From positions 1 to 8,414 of the forward strand of contig JAYSTS010000010.1 of assembly GCA_043719475.1 (NCBI GenBank): a stretch of DNA of 8,414 nucleotides, in the 5' to 3' direction. This document shows, piece by piece, positions 4,942-8,414 of this stretch. The notes below the pieces were generated by a model that saw only the letters and a list, made by a program, of their open reading frames with translations, did no database searches and was not told the DNA's origin. Every line of letters starts with the position of its first letter. Position 1 is the first letter of the stretch. The DNA comes from SYFY01 sp043719475. Its GTDB lineage: Bacteria > Pseudomonadota > Gammaproteobacteria > Pseudomonadales > Azotimanducaceae. The position numbers and the translations under genes were made by a program.

Positions 4942-6192
4942 ATGGCAATCCTGGCATACGGCATCAACTATCGAACTGCGCCCATCGAACTTCGGGAACG
5001 AATCAGCATGCCTGAAGAAGGGCTCGCTGACTTCTTGCGCGGTCTGCGAGACTTCATTCCCAGCCTGAAGGAAGTGGCCATTCTCTCGACCTGCAATCGC
5101 ACTGAACTGTACTGCGCACTGGATCCGCAGGATGAAGGTCGTGTCCACGACTGGTTGACTCATTCTCGCCCGGTGACACGCGAAGAACTCGTCGGTGCCG
5201 GCTACAAATACTGGGATCAAGACGCCGCCCGACACCTGATTCGGGTCGCTGCCGGACTTGACTCGCAGATTCTCGGCGAACCCCAGATCATGGGGCAGGT
5301 CAAAACCGCGTATGACATTGCACGGTCGACCGGCTCGCTTGGACCGGCTTTGAACCTGTTGTCACAAGTCACACTGCAGACGGCCAAACGAGTACGGACA
5401 GATACCGACATCGGTCGCAATCCGGTATCTGTTGCGTCAACGGCGGTCTTGCTGGCAAAACGGATCTTCTCGGATCTATCTTCGAAGTCTGCCCTGCTGG
5501 TTGGCGCTGGCGATACCATCACGCTCGTCGCCGAACACCTTCACGCGCAAGGCATTACTCAGATTGCCGTGGCAAATCGAACGCTATCTCATGCCGAGAG
5601 CCTGGCCGGCCGATTTCACGGCGAGGCCATGCAGTTATCTGACATCCCCGCTCGCTTGCACCGATTCGACATCGTCATCAGTTCAACCGGCAGCGCCCTG
5701 CCGATTATCGGCAAGGGCGCAGTGGAAGCCGCGATTCGTACACGACGTCGTCGTCCTATGTTCATGGTGGACCTCGCAGTACCACGTGACATCGAAGCGG
5801 AGGTCAGCGATCTACCCGATGTCTATCTGTACTCCATTGACGATCTCTCTTCGATCGTTGAGGAGAACACCAAGGCTAGAAATGAGGCTGCACAGGCTGC
5901 ACATAAACTGGTCGATGAAGGCGCCGAGAATTGGGTCCGTGAGGTTCGCGCGCACGAAGGACAACATTTACTGCGCCTGTTCAGGGACAAGGCCAACTCG
6001 CTTGCCAACACGGAACTGGATCGCGCCCGGGCCGAGATTGCCCGAGGTACTCCTGCCGATGTGGTCATGGAGCAGCTGGCACGAAACCTTACCAACAAGC
6101 TGATCCACCAGCCGACGGTTGCGATTCGCAATGCGACCGCCGACGGACAAGCCGAGCTGCTCGACTACCTCAAGTCCCTGTACGAGCTGTAA
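4942..6192 (+). CDS. hemA: Glutamyl-tRNA reductase
   Basis: This NADPH-dependent enzyme reduces glutamyl-tRNA(Glu) to glutamate-1-semialdehyde, the first committed step of C5 tetrapyrrole (haem) synthesis. The product is 416 residues (E. coli 418). Domains are an N-terminal catalytic domain with the nucleophile Cys51 in STCNRTELY and His98 in AARHLIRVAAGLDSQILGEP, an NADPH-binding Rossmann domain (about 165-300) with LLVGAGDTI (185-193) and ANRT (211-214), and a C-terminal helical dimerization domain (about 315-416). I chose the ATG at 4942: MAILAYGINYRTAP matches the family start, and the extension to 4873 overlaps lolB and is not conserved. No strong Shine-Dalgarno sequence is visible. Its promoter must lie in the 42-base gap or inside lolB. 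It is the first gene of the hemA-prfA-prmC-moeB operon. Confidence 0.97.
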   Translation: MAILAYGINYRTAPIELRERISMPEEGLADFLRGLRDFIPSLKEVAILSTCNRTELYCALDPQDEGRVHDWLTHSRPVTREELVGAGYKYWDQDAARHLIRVAAGLDSQILGEPQIMGQVKTAYDIARSTGSLGPALNLLSQVTLQTAKRVRTDTDIGRNPVSVASTAVLLAKRIFSDLSSKSALLVGAGDTITLVAEHLHAQGITQIAVANRTLSHAESLAGRFHGEAMQLSDIPARLHRFDIVISSTGSALPIIGKGAVEAAIRTRRRRPMFMVDLAVPRDIEAEVSDLPDVYLYSIDDLSSIVEENTKARNEAAQAAHKLVDEGAENWVREVRAHEGQHLLRLFRDKANSLANTELDRARAEIARGTPADVVMEQLARNLTNKLIHQPTVAIRNATADGQAELLDYLKSLYEL

Positions 6193-6196
6193 CTAA

Positions 6197-7288
6197 ATGT
6201 TATCTCCGTCCATGCAAGCCAAGCTCGCAGCTTTGGCCGATCGACATGAAGAAGTCGCTGTCCTGCTGACCGAAGCCGAGGTTGTGAACAATCGCGACCG
6301 GTATACAGCGCTCTCCCGGGAACACGCCGAACTTGAGCCCGTGATGCGAAGCTTTGGATCTCTGCGGGCACGGGAGGCTGAACTGCTTGAAACGAAAGCA
6401 CTGGCTGCCGACGAAGACCCAGAGCTACGTGCGCTCGCACAGGACGAAGTCAGTCGTCTCGACAAAGAGATCAAGCTGGAAGAACAGCATCTCAAGTCGA
6501 GCCTCCTACCGCGCGATCCCAACGATTCAGCCAACATATTCCTTGAGGTGCGTGCAGGTACTGGCGGCGATGAAGCGGCTATCTTTGCCGGTGATCTGTT
6601 TCGCATGTACACCCGCTACGCAGAAGGTCGAGGCTGGAACGTTGAAGTCATCAGCGATCGGTCCGGTGAACATGGTGGCTACAAAGAAGTGATCTCACGG
6701 ATTTCCGGGCAGGATGTGTTTCGTCTGCTGAAGTTCGAATCAGGTACACATCGGGTGCAGCGTGTACCTTTGACCGAGTCCCAGGGTCGCATTCACACGT
6801 CAGCGTGCACGGTCGCGGTTCTGCCTGAGGTCGAGAACATCAACGAGATCGAAATCGACAAGAGCGATCTGCGAGTCGATACGTATCGTTCTTCCGGTGC
6901 GGGGGGACAACACGTCAACAAGACGGACTCGGCCGTGCGCCTCACCCATCTGCCGAGCGGCATTGTGGTCGAGTGTCAGGACGAGCGCTCACAACACAAG
7001 AATCGGGCGCGGGCGATGTCTCTACTGCAAGCCAAGCTGCTTGATGCGGCGCGCAGCAAACAGCAGTCCGAACAAGCAGAAAATCGGCGTTTGCAAGTTG
7101 GCAGCGGTGATCGCTCGGAGCGTATACGCACCTACAACTTCCCTCAGGGACGACTCACCGACCATCGAGTGAATCTGACGCTCTACGATCTCGACAACAT
7201 CATCAACGGCAACCTGCAGACCGTCGTCGATACACTTGCGCACGAATACCAGGCTGATCAGTTGCGCGCTCTGGGCGAGGAAGCATGA
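6197..7288 (+). CDS. prfA: Peptide chain release factor 1
   Basis: RF1 recognises UAA and UAG in the ribosomal A site and triggers peptide release. The product is 363 residues (E. coli 360). An N-terminal coiled region (1-105) precedes FLEVRAGTGGDEAA (115-128), the codon-recognition domain with the tripeptide position PLT (191-193, in RVPLTESQGR; PxT marks RF1), and the catalytic GGQ at 236-238 in RSSGAGGQHVN. The C-terminal block SGDRSERIRTYNFPQGRLTDHR is typical. The middle residue of PxT is Leu, where Ala or Val is common. The start MLSPSMQAKLAALADRHEEV aligns with E. coli. It begins 4 bases after the hemA stop, with only a weak ribosome site, suggesting coupled translation. Confidence 0.97.
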   Translation: MLSPSMQAKLAALADRHEEVAVLLTEAEVVNNRDRYTALSREHAELEPVMRSFGSLRAREAELLETKALAADEDPELRALAQDEVSRLDKEIKLEEQHLKSSLLPRDPNDSANIFLEVRAGTGGDEAAIFAGDLFRMYTRYAEGRGWNVEVISDRSGEHGGYKEVISRISGQDVFRLLKFESGTHRVQRVPLTESQGRIHTSACTVAVLPEVENINEIEIDKSDLRVDTYRSSGAGGQHVNKTDSAVRLTHLPSGIVVECQDERSQHKNRARAMSLLQAKLLDAARSKQQSEQAENRRLQVGSGDRSERIRTYNFPQGRLTDHRVNLTLYDLDNIINGNLQTVVDTLAHEYQADQLRALGEEA

Positions 7289-8079
7289 CCACCATCGCGT
7301 GCTGGATGCAGCAGCACGGCGACCTGCCCCGCTTTGATCGTGAAGTTCTACTCATGGATGAACTCGACAAAAACCGTGCATACCTGATCGCTCATCCCGA
7401 ACATTCGATCGACGACACAACCCTCGAGCACCTTCACGAAGCGGTCAGTAGACTTCACGCCGGTGAACCGATCGCCTATATTCGAGGCTGGAAGGAATTC
7501 TGCGGGTTGCGGTTTGACGTATCGCCCGCAGTTCTTGTTCCCCGACCAGAAACCGAGCTACTCGTCGAACTCGCACTGCAAGAAGCAGAAGCGAATTGGA
7601 GCGTACTCGACCTTGGCACCGGCAGCGGAGCAATCGCTGTGTCGATTGCTCACTCAAAACCGGAGCTTACCGTTGTGGCTACCGATATCAGCCTCGACGC
7701 TCTGCTCATCGCCAGAAAAAACGCCATGCGTCTGGCGCCCCACGTACAGTTTTGTCACGGTGACTGGTTCACTGCAGTCGGCGCAACGTTTGACATCGTC
7801 GTCAGTAATCCGCCCTACATCGGTGAATCAGAGCCGGCACTCACGGCGTTGCAGGCAGAACCGAGAGGCGCCCTGGTCAGCGGCTGTGATGGTTTGAGTG
7901 CCATCCGAAGGATTCTTTCGACTGCTGCTGACCGATGCCGCCGCATGCTGCTTCTCGAACACGGCGCGACACAGGGAGCAGCGGTCCGCTCATTGTTTAC
8001 CGCAGCAGGTTTTCGTGACGTGCGGACCGTTCGGGATCTTGCCGGGCTTGACCGCGTGACGTGGGGTCGTTTGTCATGA
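7285..8079 (+). CDS. prmC: Release factor glutamine methyltransferase PrmC (HemK)
   Basis: PrmC uses S-adenosylmethionine to methylate the glutamine of the GGQ motif in release factors RF1 and RF2, which raises their activity. The 264-residue product (E. coli 277) has an N-terminal helical substrate-binding domain (1-80), PRPETELLVE (87-96), the SAM-binding motif VLDLGTGSGAIAVS (107-120), the catalytic NPPY motif in VVSNPPYIGE (172-181), and a final LLLEHG block (222-227). Its ATG overlaps the prfA stop as ATGA, so it is probably translated by coupling, next to the gene for its own substrate (PrfA Gln238). The N-terminal domain is slightly shorter than in E. coli; otherwise it is ordinary. 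Confidence 0.95.
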   Translation: MTTIACWMQQHGDLPRFDREVLLMDELDKNRAYLIAHPEHSIDDTTLEHLHEAVSRLHAGEPIAYIRGWKEFCGLRFDVSPAVLVPRPETELLVELALQEAEANWSVLDLGTGSGAIAVSIAHSKPELTVVATDISLDALLIARKNAMRLAPHVQFCHGDWFTAVGATFDIVVSNPPYIGESEPALTALQAEPRGALVSGCDGLSAIRRILSTAADRCRRMLLLEHGATQGAAVRSLFTAAGFRDVRTVRDLAGLDRVTWGRLS

Positions 8080-8414
8080 ACGACGACGAGCTGCTTCGTT
8101 ACAGCCGCCAGATCATGCTGCCTGAGCTGGATATTGCGGGCCAGGAAAAGCTGCGTGCCGCCCACGTCGCCATCGTCGGGCTTGGTGGACTGGGTTCGCC
8201 GGCTGCGCTGTATCTTGCAGCTGCAGGCATCGGCACCCTGACGCTGGTTGATTTTGACACCGTGGACACTTCGAATCTGCAGCGCCAGATCGTTCATCGG
8301 GATTCGCACATCGGTCAGCTGAAGGTGGATTCAGCGCGCACTACGCTGCTGGAACTCAATCCCGGAATCGTGATTCATACCATCAGTCGAGTACTGGATG
8401 AGACCAACCTGAGA
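8076..8414 (+). CDS. moeB: MoaD adenylyltransferase MoeB (ThiF/E1 family), 3' end outside window
   Basis: MoeB adenylates the C-terminal Gly of MoaD so that MoaD can carry sulfur for molybdopterin synthesis. The first 113 residues are visible of an expected 250 or so (longer if a rhodanese domain follows). Seen are RYSRQIMLPE (8-17), the nucleotide-binding loop VAIVGLGGLGSPAALYLA, VDFDTVDTSNLQRQIVH with the family's conserved Arg, and the IGQLKVDSA helix. The zinc-binding cysteines and any rhodanese domain would lie beyond the edge. The ATG overlaps the prmC stop as ATGA. The prmC-moeB order is known from Pseudomonas-type genomes. ThiF or another sulfur-carrier activator is the main alternative. 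Confidence 0.88.
   Translation, partial: MNDDELLRYSRQIMLPELDIAGQEKLRAAHVAIVGLGGLGSPAALYLAAAGIGTLTLVDFDTVDTSNLQRQIVHRDSHIGQLKVDSARTTLLELNPGIVIHTISRVLDETNLR

Noticed and set aside
4900..5235. N-terminal extension of the lolB frame by 112 residues
   Set aside because: It lies antisense to hemA, lacks lipoprotein-like features, and a well-placed GAGG supports the start at 4899 just before a signal peptide.
5432..6103. Second-frame 223-residue open frame inside hemA
   Set aside because: It is out of frame within a strongly conserved gene and its composition is that of a shifted reading.

Overview
The window looks like the chromosome of a gammaproteobacterium: a conserved housekeeping locus with the edge of a decayed mobile island on its left. 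The support is gene order (hemA-prfA-prmC-moeB reading right, with lolB, tRNA-Gln, rplY, pth and ychF reading left from the same divergence point), an outer-membrane lipoprotein localization gene (lolB, so a Gram-negative), and the GluTR route to haem. Protein sequences resemble E. coli/Pseudomonas/Xanthomonas orthologues closely enough to name them, but I cannot place the genus.

Positions 1 to about 1414 are accessory DNA. An IS4-family transposase gene (minus strand) runs off the left edge and is frameshifted just before its first catalytic Asp. A strong inverted repeat that would bury the transposase ribosome binding site lies immediately upstream. Next, also on the minus strand, is a P4-type tyrosine integrase pseudogene with an internal stop and two frameshifts, which appears to be cut off by the IS. 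Between the integrase start and ychF is a gene-free stretch with several TACCC(GG) direct repeats, a small palindrome and an IHF-like site, resembling an integrase attachment arm. I read this as one end of an old genomic island lying downstream of ychF.

Positions 1415 to 4899 hold a minus-strand cluster: lolB, tRNA-Gln(UUG), rplY (long CTC-type L25), pth and ychF. In many gammaproteobacteria ispE lies between lolB and this tRNA, and prs between the tRNA and rplY; both are missing here. The two spacers (about 160 bases each) carry a good promoter candidate preceded by a tandem 12-base repeat, several palindromes, and a 15-base repeat copied on either side of the tRNA.

Positions 4942 to 8414 hold the plus-strand operon hemA-prfA-prmC-moeB. 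It is tightly packed: a 4-base gap, then two ATGA stop/start overlaps. HemA starts tetrapyrrole synthesis, PrfA terminates translation at UAA/UAG, PrmC methylates the GGQ glutamine of PrfA, and MoeB (cut by the right edge) activates MoaD for molybdopterin synthesis. On the other arm, Pth recycles peptidyl-tRNA, L25 binds 5S rRNA and YchF is a ribosome-associated ATPase, so the locus is rich in translation functions.

I see no convincing new defence, toxin or biosynthetic system. The most unusual points are the missing ispE and prs, the repeat-rich tRNA-Gln surroundings, and the attachment-like region beside ychF.
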